IMG/VR virus record: IMGVR_UViG_3300010354_000094
Location: 1-60,714 of that record
Reading direction: 5' to 3' (one strand)
Length of the DNA stretch: 60,714 nt
DNA from: a virus
The notes beneath the pieces are model-generated. The model was not told where the DNA came from and searched no databases. It worked only from the letters and a program-made list of their open reading frames with translations. Below, piece by piece: positions 37,103-44,719 of this stretch. Numbering within the stretch: position 1 is the stretch's first letter; each line of letters begins with the position of its first letter. The translations under genes were made by a program, and so were the position numbers.

Positions 37103-38317
37103 ATGCCTTATACACTTTTAAAAACAAATGGATTAAAGTTAACTACTGTTGATGATGGTACACTTAATCTAACTACAGATCTTGCATTGGTAGGAAGAAA
37201 TTATGCAGGTTATGGACAAGTTGTTAATGAAAATCTTGTAAAACTTTTAGAAAATTTTGCTAATAATTCTGCCCCTAGTAAGCCATTAACTGGACAGCTT
37301 TGGTACGACACATTATCTAAAAAGTTAAAGTTATATGACGGCATTCAATTTAAGAATTTATTAACAACTACTGTATCAACAACACAGCCTACTGATTTAA
37401 ATAATGGCGATTTTTGGTTTGATAGTGCAGGTGAAAAGTTATATATTAAAAACTTAAATGAGCTTGTATTGATAGGTCCCGGTGGCGGCAGTGGAACCTC
37501 TACAGGCGGTGGAACCTCTACAGGCGGATTAGGTATTAGCAATGTACTAGCTAGTACAAATGTTCCTTATGATGTTATCAAATTATCTATAGGTGAAGCT
37601 ACTATCGGTGTAGTATCGCCTAATGCTTTTAACGTTGATATTACTGATCCTTTATACACAGAATTCAGTCAGATAAAATACGGTATCACGTTAAAAGGTG
37701 CCGATCCTATAACCGGTGTATCCACCTCTACTCAAAGTTATTTTTGGGGAACGGCTGCAGATAGCGTTCGATTAAATGGTAGAGCTGCTACAGATTATGT
37801 ACTAACAAGTCAGGTAAATTTAATTGCTGGAAATATTACTCAGTTATTAAATTTAACAAAAATAAGCACCGGCTCTCCTTCTACTCCGGGAACAATAGAA
37901 GGAGCTTGGACTTTAATTGCAGGATCAACTCTCCAGGCTACTTATGCTGACTTGGCAGAAAGATATGAAAGTGATTCTTTTTATGATTTTGGCACAGTAT
38001 TAACTGTAGGTGGTGATAAGGAAGTAACTATAGCTAAGACCAGAGCCGATATAAAAGTTGCTGGAATAGTTAGCAAGAACCCTGCATTTAAAATGAATAG
38101 CTCAGCAGGTGACGACTGGACTCATCCTTATATTGCTCTAAAAGGAAGGGTTCCTTGTAAAGTAACTGGAAAAATTTCTAAAGGCGATCATTTGGTATCA
38201 AGCGAAAGAGCAGGATGTGCTGAAGCTGCTAAACTAAGCGATGATCATAGATCTATAATTGGAATAGCCTTAGAAGATTTTGAAGGTCTTGATGGCTATA
38301 TCGAAGTTAAAGTTTAA
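37103..38317 (+). CDS. Tail fibre protein with C-terminal beta domain (paralogue 4 of 4)
   Basis: A 404-residue fibre. N-terminus as in the other three copies (TDLALVGRNYAGYGQVVNEN, KLLENFANNSAP, GQLWYDT). A short Gly/Ser/Thr hinge with a tandem repeat (GGGSGTSTGGGTSTGG, near 131-146) follows. The C-terminal 130 residues (TYADLAERYESDSFYDFGTV, VAGIVSKNPAFKMN, ALKGRVPCKVTGKISKGDHL) form a domain found at the ends of many phage fibres, related to peptidase G2-type intramolecular chaperone regions. It is the last gene of the rightward block; its stop overlaps the stop of td. Confidence 0.75.
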   Translation: MPYTLLKTNGLKLTTVDDGTLNLTTDLALVGRNYAGYGQVVNENLVKLLENFANNSAPSKPLTGQLWYDTLSKKLKLYDGIQFKNLLTTTVSTTQPTDLNNGDFWFDSAGEKLYIKNLNELVLIGPGGGSGTSTGGGTSTGGLGISNVLASTNVPYDVIKLSIGEATIGVVSPNAFNVDITDPLYTEFSQIKYGITLKGADPITGVSTSTQSYFWGTAADSVRLNGRAATDYVLTSQVNLIAGNITQLLNLTKISTGSPSTPGTIEGAWTLIAGSTLQATYADLAERYESDSFYDFGTVLTVGGDKEVTIAKTRADIKVAGIVSKNPAFKMNSSAGDDWTHPYIALKGRVPCKVTGKISKGDHLVSSERAGCAEAAKLSDDHRSIIGIALEDFEGLDGYIEVKV

Positions 38318-39201
38318 ACAGCCATTGGTGCTTTGATAGCTTCGTGGCATTGATAGTTAACTAATTCGATATCTTGAATAGTAAACTTTGTTATTTCTTT
38401 AATGCTTGGATTTAAATTTAATCTAGATAACTCATAAGGTTCCCTAGTTAACTGAGCCTTAACTTGTTCGATATGATTTTCGTAGATATGTGCATCACCG
38501 AAACTGATTACTAATTCACCGACTTCTAAATCACAGACCTGTGCTATCATGTGAGTAAACAACGCATAAGACGCAATGTTAAAAGGAACGCCTAAGAACA
38601 TATCTGCACTTCTTTGATACATGTGGCAATGCAATTTTTTATTTTTGCTAACGTAAAACTGCGACATCATATGACATGGCGGAAGTGCCATTAAATGCAA
38701 TTCTCCAGGATTCCACGCCGTAATAATATGCCTACGGCCATTGGGATCTTCTTTTATTCCATTAATCAATAGTTGTAATTGGTCTATATGTCTTACACCC
38801 ATTTTATTAACGCCAAATACCGGCGCACGCCATTGCCGCCATTGTACACCATAGATGCGACCTAAATCGTCTTGATGTTTTTTATTTTTAGTCTTAATCC
38901 AATATTCAGACTGAGCATTATCGGTCCAGATAGTTTTTTTGTCTGAGTTAGGATCTCCGTGTAACAATTCTTTTAACCTACGCTCATCGCCACTACCTTC
39001 AATAAACCATAATAATTCGCTGACTACACTTCGCCATGCTAGTTTTTTTGTTGTAATAGCAGGAAATCCTTGAGATAAATTAAATCTCAGTTGGGGTGCA
39101 AACTTACTGAGGGTGTAGATACCAGTTCTGTTTGTTTTAACTTCGCCATTATCTAGTATGTCTTGTAATAAGTTAAGGTATTGTTTTTCTGAATTACTCA
39201 T
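38314..39201 (-). CDS. td: Thymidylate synthase
   Basis: A 295-residue ThyA-type enzyme (T4 Td has 286) making dTMP from dUMP and methylenetetrahydrofolate. Catalytic Cys176 lies in ALPPCHMMS; phosphate-binding R25 is in NRTG; FNIASYALFTHM and FGDAHIYENH are the conserved substrate and fold motifs. It overlaps frd by 8 nt, so the pair regenerates folate together as in T4. Its TAA stop and that of the convergent fibre gene share the bases TTTAAA. Confidence 0.95.
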   Translation of the reverse strand: MSNSEKQYLNLLQDILDNGEVKTNRTGIYTLSKFAPQLRFNLSQGFPAITTKKLAWRSVVSELLWFIEGSGDERRLKELLHGDPNSDKKTIWTDNAQSEYWIKTKNKKHQDDLGRIYGVQWRQWRAPVFGVNKMGVRHIDQLQLLINGIKEDPNGRRHIITAWNPGELHLMALPPCHMMSQFYVSKNKKLHCHMYQRSADMFLGVPFNIASYALFTHMIAQVCDLEVGELVISFGDAHIYENHIEQVKAQLTREPYELSRLNLNPSIKEITKFTIQDIELVNYQCHEAIKAPMAV

Positions 39202-39679
39202 GATTATATTCTTTTATAGTATACGGTATAGGTTCATTAAATGTAGCATGTTCTATGACTTTTGTAAAGTTTTCTTTAACATAATTGTAATTAAAAAATG
39301 TATCGCACGGATATTCCATATCAATTTCTGTTACGTAAAATCTGTCTACTATATCTAAATAGTGTTGATATACTACACTACCGCCTATGATATAAATTTG
39401 CTTATACGGATAAAGCATTTTGCAATAACCTAAAAGCCAATCTGTATCATTAGATGATGCGTCACATCCAAGAATTTTATTTTTGCTTAATACTAAATTA
39501 ATTCTATTTGGCAATGGCTTCGAACCAATACTTTCCCAAGTTTTACGACCCATGATAACAATTTGATCTGTTGTCTTTTCTTTAAACCATTTAAGGTCAC
39601 CTGAGAGGCGAGGCCAGGGCATAGAACCATTTAATCCTATACCCTGGTTACGATCTACTGCTACTATACAGTTAATCAT
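39194..39679 (-). CDS. frd: Dihydrofolate reductase
   Basis: A 161-residue DHFR. Visible motifs: IVAVDRNQGIGLNGSMPWPR (5-24), active-site Asp28 in LSGDLKWF, IVMGRKTWESIG for NADPH binding, and IYIIGGSVVYQHYL. It restores tetrahydrofolate used by thymidylate synthase, and also matters here because FolE-derived pterins are made nearby. It overlaps td by 8 nt and the upstream gene by 4 nt. Confidence 0.95.
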   Translation of the reverse strand: MINCIVAVDRNQGIGLNGSMPWPRLSGDLKWFKEKTTDQIVIMGRKTWESIGSKPLPNRINLVLSKNKILGCDASSNDTDWLLGYCKMLYPYKQIYIIGGSVVYQHYLDIVDRFYVTEIDMEYPCDTFFNYNYVKENFTKVIEHATFNEPIPYTIKEYNHE

Positions 39680-40275
39680 TCAACTGCTTCTTTGGCCTTT
39701 GTAGATTTCTTTTTTGGAGGATCAATTTCGTCTGCTTGCTTACGAAGTTGCTGAGCCTGTTTGAATAGTGCGTCTGCTCGTGATCTCATTTCCGAAGCAG
39801 ACAACTCAAATCCACCGTCATTAATTTTAGGACTTGTATCTACCGCAGGAATATTTTCTGTTACACTTTCTTTAGATGAAACTTTTTTCTGAGATCCATC
39901 TGTAACAGCAAGATCCTCTACTGATACTCCTTTTTGTTTAGCAATCAATTCATTTAATTCGTTTAAAGGAATTGAAGTTTTAGAATCGGGAGTAACAAGA
40001 ACCATGTTTGTAGGAACTTTAACTAGATGACCGTTGGAATGAAGATAACCCAACATATTGGAACCATCTGGGAAACGTCTTATAGATAAAATATCTGCAA
40101 GCTCGTTTGTTTGCTGGCCCATGTCTCCTTCGATTACAGCCATTAGAGAGTCGTGATAACTGTCTACAAGACCGTTTGTTCCTATAACTAAAGAGCTATA
40201 AGGATCACCCGGTAAGGTCCTATAAACAATAGCTACCCTTGCCGAGTTATTTTTCATTTTACCAACGTGTTTCAT
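39676..40275 (-). CDS. Conserved-looking hypothetical protein
   Basis: 199 residues, not recognised. The N-terminal 110 residues are compact (ARVAIVYRTLPGDPYSSLVI, YHDSLMAVIEG, NMLGYLHSNGHL). The rest is Ser/Lys/Glu-rich with a helical, coiled-coil-like tail (MRSRADALFKQAQQLRKQAD) and a lysine-rich end. A strong ribosome site (AAGGAG) precedes the ATG. It follows a gene with an exact late promoter, so it may be expressed late and could be a virion or assembly protein; no function is claimed. Confidence 0.6.
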   Translation of the reverse strand: MKHVGKMKNNSARVAIVYRTLPGDPYSSLVIGTNGLVDSYHDSLMAVIEGDMGQQTNELADILSIRRFPDGSNMLGYLHSNGHLVKVPTNMVLVTPDSKTSIPLNELNELIAKQKGVSVEDLAVTDGSQKKVSSKESVTENIPAVDTSPKINDGGFELSASEMRSRADALFKQAQQLRKQADEIDPPKKKSTKAKEAVE

Positions 40276-40287
40276 ACCATTCTCCTT

Positions 40288-40518
40288 TTAGACGCCGTTT
40301 GATTGTTGTTCAGCTGTCTGTTGCGGTGAAACGGCATTTAGAAAGGAATCTAACTTATTGTAGACAGTGCCAACTGCGGCCATTTCGCTAGCACCAAATG
40401 CTCCTCGTCTAGAAGCCGCATCAATAATAGCTCTAATATTTTGCAAGTCAGTGACAGTTAACTCAGGCGATGGTGCTGCCTGTTCGCCTTGAATACCTTG
40501 TACTTCTTCGTTTGACAT
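40288..40518 (-). CDS. Small hypothetical protein
   Basis: 76 residues, not recognised by function. The core TDLQNIRAIIDAASRRGAFGASEMAAVGTVYNKLDSFL is predicted helical and resembles a small protein common in marine T4-like phages. The flanks are Gln/Ser/Ala-rich and probably disordered. A good ribosome site (TAGGAG) precedes the ATG. It lies in the same three-gene group behind the late element at 40825. Confidence 0.55.
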   Translation of the reverse strand: MSNEEVQGIQGEQAAPSPELTVTDLQNIRAIIDAASRRGAFGASEMAAVGTVYNKLDSFLNAVSPQQTAEQQSNGV

Positions 40519-40529
40519 TTATAATTCTC

Positions 40530-40811
40530 CTATTTCTTATGTATAAATGGACATCCTAAACTCAGCATCGTAAGCTCTTTAGGATCTTCGATGCCTATCT
40601 CGCAGGCTTCTATCATTTTATTGTTAGAGCTTACAATATAAGTTTTCTTTAAACAATATCGACTATTCAAATTTTGATATATCCAAGTATCTATATTTGC
40701 CATTTCGCTGATATTGTCAATATAAGTTTTGGCAAAATGCGGAGGTGTAAAACCTAGCTTTCTTACACCTAGCAAGTTTAGTGGGTTGATACTACCTCTG
40801 CTTAATGCCAT
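40530..40811 (-). CDS. Small hypothetical protein under a late promoter
   Basis: 93 residues, not recognised. The start MALSRGSINPLNLLGVRKLG and the two cysteines (about residues 53 and 88) are the only marked features; no membrane segment. It begins 8 nt after the RNA start expected from an exact TATAAATA late element. That suggests late, possibly structural or assembly, expression inside an otherwise early leftward block. Confidence 0.5.
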   Translation of the reverse strand: MALSRGSINPLNLLGVRKLGFTPPHFAKTYIDNISEMANIDTWIYQNLNSRYCLKKTYIVSSNNKMIEACEIGIEDPKELTMLSLGCPFIHKK

Positions 40812-40823
40812 TATATACCTATA

Positions 40824-42074
40824 TTATTTATAATACGCAGTTTGACCAAACGGAGAAATGATTGATTCATTGCCATGAATGACAAATAACGTATCACAGT
40901 ATTCCTCATCGCCCCAACTTCCGCAAGGATATCCGTCTGTAAACATAATGAATTTTTTGGGCTCGATACCTTGATCCTTCATAAAAGTCCAGTTTACATC
41001 AAAGTCTGTACCTCCACCACCGGCTACCTTGTAGTCTAGGATTTCGTCGGCAGTGTCTCCGGTAAATTTAGCATAGTTGTATACATCAGTATCAAAGCAC
41101 CAAATATCCAAAGTAAAGTCTACGTATTCATCCATAATGCCTTTGACTTCTGAGATAAAATCTTTAGCCATAGCATCTGAAATACTTCCGCTCATATCGA
41201 TTGCAATGCTTACATCAATTGTTTCGTCATTGAGCATTCCAGGAAGGATAGCACCGCAATGCTGACTTTTACGATTTGGACGAGCAAAACTGAAGTTACT
41301 CTTAAGAATACTTTGAATGTTCATACGCAAGAGCTGACGCCAGTCCATTTTAGGTTCCGTAAGGTCCTGGATCATACGTGCTACGCCTGCCGGAACCTTA
41401 CCTGCGCCGGCACTTTGCGCCGCGGCAATCATTGCTTCTTTGATTTCGTCACGGATCTTTTTACGTTCTTCAGCACTAATTCGTGGGGGCCCGTTACCTT
41501 CTTTATTCCCGTTATCACCATCTTCACCGTCACCGTCACCGTCGAGGTGCTCATCTAAAAGCTCACCGAGGGTACCAATATCAATTTTTTGAGCTTTGTC
41601 GTAGATGTCTTGATAAATTTGCTCGTAGCTCCAGCCTCTATATTTGTTGTCTTGGAAAATTTTAATCCAAGTAGGCACTTCGCCAATCTTTTCATCTTTG
41701 AGAATTTGATTAACTGCAAAGTCTGCCGCAATATTAGAGATCTGGGGATCACGTCCGTCACGACGACCGAGGTGATCAAAGACATTATGAAGAACTTCGT
41801 GAGCAAAGCCAAACTCTGCTTCTTTAGGTTTGAGTTTATCTACAAATTCTAAATTGTAATAAAAGGTACGACCGTCAGTGGCTAAAGTAGCACACCAATC
41901 GCTAGCTTCTACTAGCTTCATACGTGTAGCAAGATTTCCAAAGAACGGATGGCGAAGGAGTAAACCAACTCGAGCAGTAATCAATTTATCTAGAATTTTG
42001 TTCTTTTCGTTTTCGCTAAAAGTCTTAGTTTTTTTAGGCTTACGGATCTTTTCGGTTTTCATCACTGAAGTCAT
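40824..42074 (-). CDS. VWA-domain protein with metallopeptidase-like HEVLH motif
   Basis: A 416-residue protein of the DUF2201/VWA type. An N-terminal metallopeptidase-like region carries H92-E93-V-L-H96 (FAHEVLHNVFDH). A linker with an acidic Asp/Gly-rich stretch (177-195) follows. The C-terminal von Willebrand A domain has the MIDAS motif D293-M-S-G-S (AIDMSGSIS) and later GGGGTDFD. These proteins usually act with MoxR-family AAA+ ATPases, and one is encoded just upstream. A sigma-70-type promoter and strong ribosome site (AGAGGA) give it independent expression. Target and role unknown. Confidence 0.8.
   Translation of the reverse strand: MTSVMKTEKIRKPKKTKTFSENEKNKILDKLITARVGLLLRHPFFGNLATRMKLVEASDWCATLATDGRTFYYNLEFVDKLKPKEAEFGFAHEVLHNVFDHLGRRDGRDPQISNIAADFAVNQILKDEKIGEVPTWIKIFQDNKYRGWSYEQIYQDIYDKAQKIDIGTLGELLDEHLDGDGDGEDGDNGNKEGNGPPRISAEERKKIRDEIKEAMIAAAQSAGAGKVPAGVARMIQDLTEPKMDWRQLLRMNIQSILKSNFSFARPNRKSQHCGAILPGMLNDETIDVSIAIDMSGSISDAMAKDFISEVKGIMDEYVDFTLDIWCFDTDVYNYAKFTGDTADEILDYKVAGGGGTDFDVNWTFMKDQGIEPKKFIMFTDGYPCGSWGDEEYCDTLFVIHGNESIISPFGQTAYYK
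40825..40832 (-). promoter_or_regulatory. Exact T4 late promoter element TATAAATA
   Basis: Minus strand TATAAATA (40832-40825), overlapping the TAA stop of the VWA gene. The expected RNA start is near 40819, with the next ATG at 40811. Confidence 0.55.
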
Positions 42075-42098
42075 ATCTATCCTCTTAAGTATTGTATT

Positions 42099-42127
42099 AT
42101 TATATACTCAAAATTAACATTTTGCAA
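42099..42127 (-). promoter_or_regulatory. Sigma-70-type promoter for the VWA gene
   Basis: Minus strand: TTGCAA (42127-42122), 17-bp spacer, exact TATAAT (42104-42099). It lies right after the terminator that ends the MoxR message. Confidence 0.8.
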
Positions 42128-42129
42128 GT

Positions 42130-42151
42130 AAAAAAGGGCCCTAATGGGCCC
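42130..42151 (-). terminator. Rho-independent terminator after the MoxR gene
   Basis: Minus strand: GGGCCC-ATTA-GGGCCC followed by TTTTTT. A perfect 6-bp GC stem, 4-nt loop and U tract, 4 nt after the MoxR-like stop codon. Confidence 0.9.
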
Positions 42152-42155
42152 AATT

Positions 42156-43238
42156 TTATCCCTCCATTGCTTGGATAATGTATTTTCCATATTTGTCATG
42201 GAACTTATCAAAGTGTTTGAGCTTACTAGCATCGAACGGCAAATTGTAGTTAGTAAGAGCTACCTTAGCACCCATAACAACAAGCTCTGTTGGAAAATTA
42301 TCCATCATGAACTTGAAGAAATTGTCAGCCATATCGTCCCAAGCTTTGACTTTTTTCTTGTCTGCTTCTTGAAGCTCGTAGCAAAGGCTAATGGTCAAAG
42401 AGTACATAGCAGAGATTTCTTTGATATTGCACTTATCGACCTTACCAGAAAGAATTTCTGTAGGGTTAGGCATCTGTTTGGCTACTTTGCGGTGAGCCAT
42501 AAACTTAACAGCAAGGCCTTCTCCAACCGCACCTGCAACCAAATCAGTCAAAGTATTTTCTGGCAAGTCTTCGTCTTGCAAAAGTTCGCTTACAAAACTC
42601 CAAGAACGAGGCGTAGCAAATGAGCGGCTAGCAGATTTTGGATCAAAGTCGTAAAGGTCTTGCTTGGCAAAACCAACATAGCCTACAACCTGTTCATGAA
42701 CCTTGTTGTTAGTAGCCCATTGCAACCAATCTTCAAAATCTGTACGTAGTTCCAAATGCAGGAAACGGTTTGCCAGCGGCGCAGGCATACGGTAGGTAAC
42801 ACCTTTGTCGGTTTCACGGTTACCTGCGGCAACAATCGAAACACCTTTGGGCAATACGTAAGTACCAACACGACGGTTCAGTACCAATTGATAAGCGGCT
42901 GCTTGAGTAGCAGGCGCCGCAGAGTTCAGCTCGTCCAAGAAAAGAATTGCTGTAGAATCTGGATCAGTAGGCAGTTCTGCTGGAGGTGCCCAGCTCATGG
43001 TGTTGGCTTGACTATTGTAATACGGGATACCTTTGATGTCAGTAGGTTCCCAAAGACTCAAGCGAACGTCAATAACTTCGCGTTCTTGTTCGTCACCGAT
43101 TTGTTTAACAATATCGGACTTACCGATACCTGGGGGACCCCACATAAAAACCGGACGCTTAATCTTAATACATTTACGCAATGCCGCCTTAGCTTCGTTA
43201 GGGCTTACAGTACGATTGGAACTAATTTTCTCTGCCAT
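42156..43238 (-). CDS. MoxR-family AAA+ ATPase
   Basis: 360 residues. Walker A GPPGIGKS at 34-41, Walker B ILFLDE at 98-103, a sensor 1 region (IVAAGNRETDKG) and an Arg-containing segment (MPAPLANRFLHLEL) complete the AAA+ core. MoxR ATPases remodel protein complexes, often with a VWA-domain partner, as encoded next. Own sigma-70-type promoter and ribosome site (AAGAGG) upstream; terminator downstream. Possible roles include virion or enzyme-complex maturation, metal insertion or host interference; none is shown by sequence. Confidence 0.85.
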   Translation of the reverse strand: MAEKISSNRTVSPNEAKAALRKCIKIKRPVFMWGPPGIGKSDIVKQIGDEQEREVIDVRLSLWEPTDIKGIPYYNSQANTMSWAPPAELPTDPDSTAILFLDELNSAAPATQAAAYQLVLNRRVGTYVLPKGVSIVAAGNRETDKGVTYRMPAPLANRFLHLELRTDFEDWLQWATNNKVHEQVVGYVGFAKQDLYDFDPKSASRSFATPRSWSFVSELLQDEDLPENTLTDLVAGAVGEGLAVKFMAHRKVAKQMPNPTEILSGKVDKCNIKEISAMYSLTISLCYELQEADKKKVKAWDDMADNFFKFMMDNFPTELVVMGAKVALTNYNLPFDASKLKHFDKFHDKYGKYIIQAMEG

Positions 43239-43270
43239 TTTTGCCTCTTAAAAAGTGTTAGTGTTCTATT

Positions 43271-43299
43271 ATTATACGGTCACTTTCAGGCAAAGTCAA
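43271..43299 (-). promoter_or_regulatory. Sigma-70-type promoter for the MoxR gene
   Basis: Minus strand: TTGACT (43299-43294), 17-bp spacer, exact TATAAT (43276-43271). Confidence 0.8.
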
Positions 43300-43303
43300 T
43301 GAT

Positions 43304-43696
43304 TTATTTGTTGTTTTTTTGCGACAGATGCTTGGATTCTAGATATTTTGGTAAATTTCCGTCAAATAAAACCAATTCTATTGCTACTCGTTCTTTAAAA
43401 ACTGTTATGTACTTATAATCTAAGTAAAACGGGCAGTCTATGAATTTGTCTAATCTTAATATAAATTGGCTAGAAAGGGAATTAAGTGGAGTTGGGTACG
43501 TTATTTTATAAGATTTTAATTTTAGTTTAGATTCAAAATCCTCTAAACCTCTTTCCGTTAACCGAAATCCATAGTTTTTATTTTTTCTTGGATTCTGCCA
43601 CCAAAGATAATGCCAGTCAGTGATATTTTTGGCAGTTGTTTCTATGCCTAATTGCTCTAAAAAAGTCTTAGTCAGTTGAATTTTTTGATTCGTCAT
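43304..43696 (-). CDS. Hypothetical protein
   Basis: 130 residues, not recognised. It looks like a compact alpha/beta protein with aromatic stretches (DWHYLWWQNPRK, 27-38; GFRLTERGLEDF, 43-54) and a basic C-terminus. The fragment FRLTERGLEDF is reminiscent of winged-helix phage proteins that share this motif in unrelated contexts; this is weak. It overlaps the upstream gene by 29 nt. Confidence 0.5.
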   Translation of the reverse strand: MTNQKIQLTKTFLEQLGIETTAKNITDWHYLWWQNPRKNKNYGFRLTERGLEDFESKLKLKSYKITYPTPLNSLSSQFILRLDKFIDCPFYLDYKYITVFKERVAIELVLFDGNLPKYLESKHLSQKNNK

Positions 43697-43979
43697 CTTT
43701 TACAGTTTCGCCGCTGGTAAGTTTTACCACAGAAAAATCCTCACAGCTAAAAATTTTATTGAGTTTTTCTGCTAAATTGAAGGCATGTCCGCTATTCGAG
43801 AAGCTTACCTTCTTATATTTTGGGCCAATCTGTTGAGCTACAATACTGGTAGTCTTGAGATTAACTGGTTTGTTTTTATAAAATACGGCCCAGATGGCTT
43901 CGGCTTCTAGAACCTGTTCGGTTTTATAAGTTTTTTTATTTGTAAGCTCTAGAAGAACTTTTGGTTTAGGCCTTGACAT
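43668..43979 (-). CDS. Hypothetical protein
   Basis: 103 residues from ATG 43979, chosen because GGAG lies 9 nt upstream; an in-frame TTG at 43994 is less likely. Not recognised. The sequence (EAIWAVFYKNKPVNLKTTSI, GPKYKKVSFSNSGHAFNLAEKLN) suggests a small alpha/beta fold with a charged tail. A late-type element lies upstream at 44008-44015. Confidence 0.5.
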   Translation of the reverse strand: MSRPKPKVLLELTNKKTYKTEQVLEAEAIWAVFYKNKPVNLKTTSIVAQQIGPKYKKVSFSNSGHAFNLAEKLNKIFSCEDFSVVKLTSGETVKDDESKNSTD

Positions 43980-44007
43980 ATATGTACGCTCCAATTCTCT
44001 ACGTACA

Positions 44008-44015
44008 TATTTATC
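44008..44015 (-). promoter_or_regulatory. Possible late promoter element
   Basis: Minus strand GATAAATA in a 42-nt gap; expected RNA start near 44002 and ATG at 43979. AT-rich context makes a chance match possible. Confidence 0.35.
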
Positions 44016-44021
44016 AGCTTT

Positions 44022-44246
44022 TTATAGATTTCCGCCATCCATTTTAACTGTGACTTGCAGATTATCAGGCTTGTTTGTTATTTCTGTAGATAATTTGCTA
44101 ACTAGTCTTGTCATAACAACACTTAGACATTCACTTAGTATCTGCGCTTCTTTTACGTCTAAAACTAACGTTTTAGAACCGTTTTTGCCTGCAATCCTGG
44201 CCTTTTCTAGAAAGTTTTCTATTGGTAATGTGTTAATATTGTTCAT
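44022..44246 (-). CDS. Small hypothetical protein
   Basis: 74 residues, not recognised. Predicted helical with LVLDVKEAQILSECLSVVMTRLV in the centre and a short beta-like end (LQVTVKMDGGNL). It overlaps the next upstream gene by 4 nt, so it is in the same message as rnh. Confidence 0.5.
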   Translation of the reverse strand: MNNINTLPIENFLEKARIAGKNGSKTLVLDVKEAQILSECLSVVMTRLVSKLSTEITNKPDNLQVTVKMDGGNL

Positions 44247-44719
44247 TTATCTTTACCTGTAATGTTTAGAGCATTCTTCATCTGTTCCTCTGTTTTAAAA
44301 GGACCTTGATAAGGATATCTTTCTAAGGTAATTAACTTTGGACAATAGCTTTTGACCCATCCTTTTCTAAATTTAATGATGTAATAACCTGCACAGTACA
44401 GACTTTTACTTTTTAAACTCTTAGAATATATAGGAAGTTTCTTTTTAATATTGTATACTGGATTATGTGGTCTGCTAGAACAAGGAAAATCATAGACATT
44501 ATGGTCTATGGTTGATCCTTTATCTTTTTTTACTGTTCCAGTTTCTGGTAAAGTTATACCCAATGTCTGGGAAATATCGGATTTTTTAATTTCAATTTTC
44601 TGCCCTTTGACAAGAAAGGTGTATCCTTTCTTTTCTTTGTTCAGAGTACCTACTTTTTTACCACCATCCTCTACTAGCCAAGTTTTATTTGGTATTAAAA
44701 TTTTTGCAATAGCACTCAT
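44243..44719 (-). CDS. Hypothetical protein of the rnh operon
   Basis: 158 residues, not recognised. Basic, beta-rich N-terminus (KTWLVEDGGKKVGTLNKEKK, GYTFLVKGQKIEI) and a Cys/Tyr-rich centre (LYCAGYYIIKFRKGWVKSYCPK) suggesting an RNA- or protein-binding domain. It overlaps both neighbours by 4 nt. Confidence 0.55.
   Translation of the reverse strand: MSAIAKILIPNKTWLVEDGGKKVGTLNKEKKGYTFLVKGQKIEIKKSDISQTLGITLPETGTVKKDKGSTIDHNVYDFPCSSRPHNPVYNIKKKLPIYSKSLKSKSLYCAGYYIIKFRKGWVKSYCPKLITLERYPYQGPFKTEEQMKNALNITGKDK

Noticed and set aside
42144-43418. Plus-strand frames opposite the MoxR gene
   Set aside because: They are antisense shadows of a AAA+ gene with promoter, ribosome site and terminator; no plus-strand signals.
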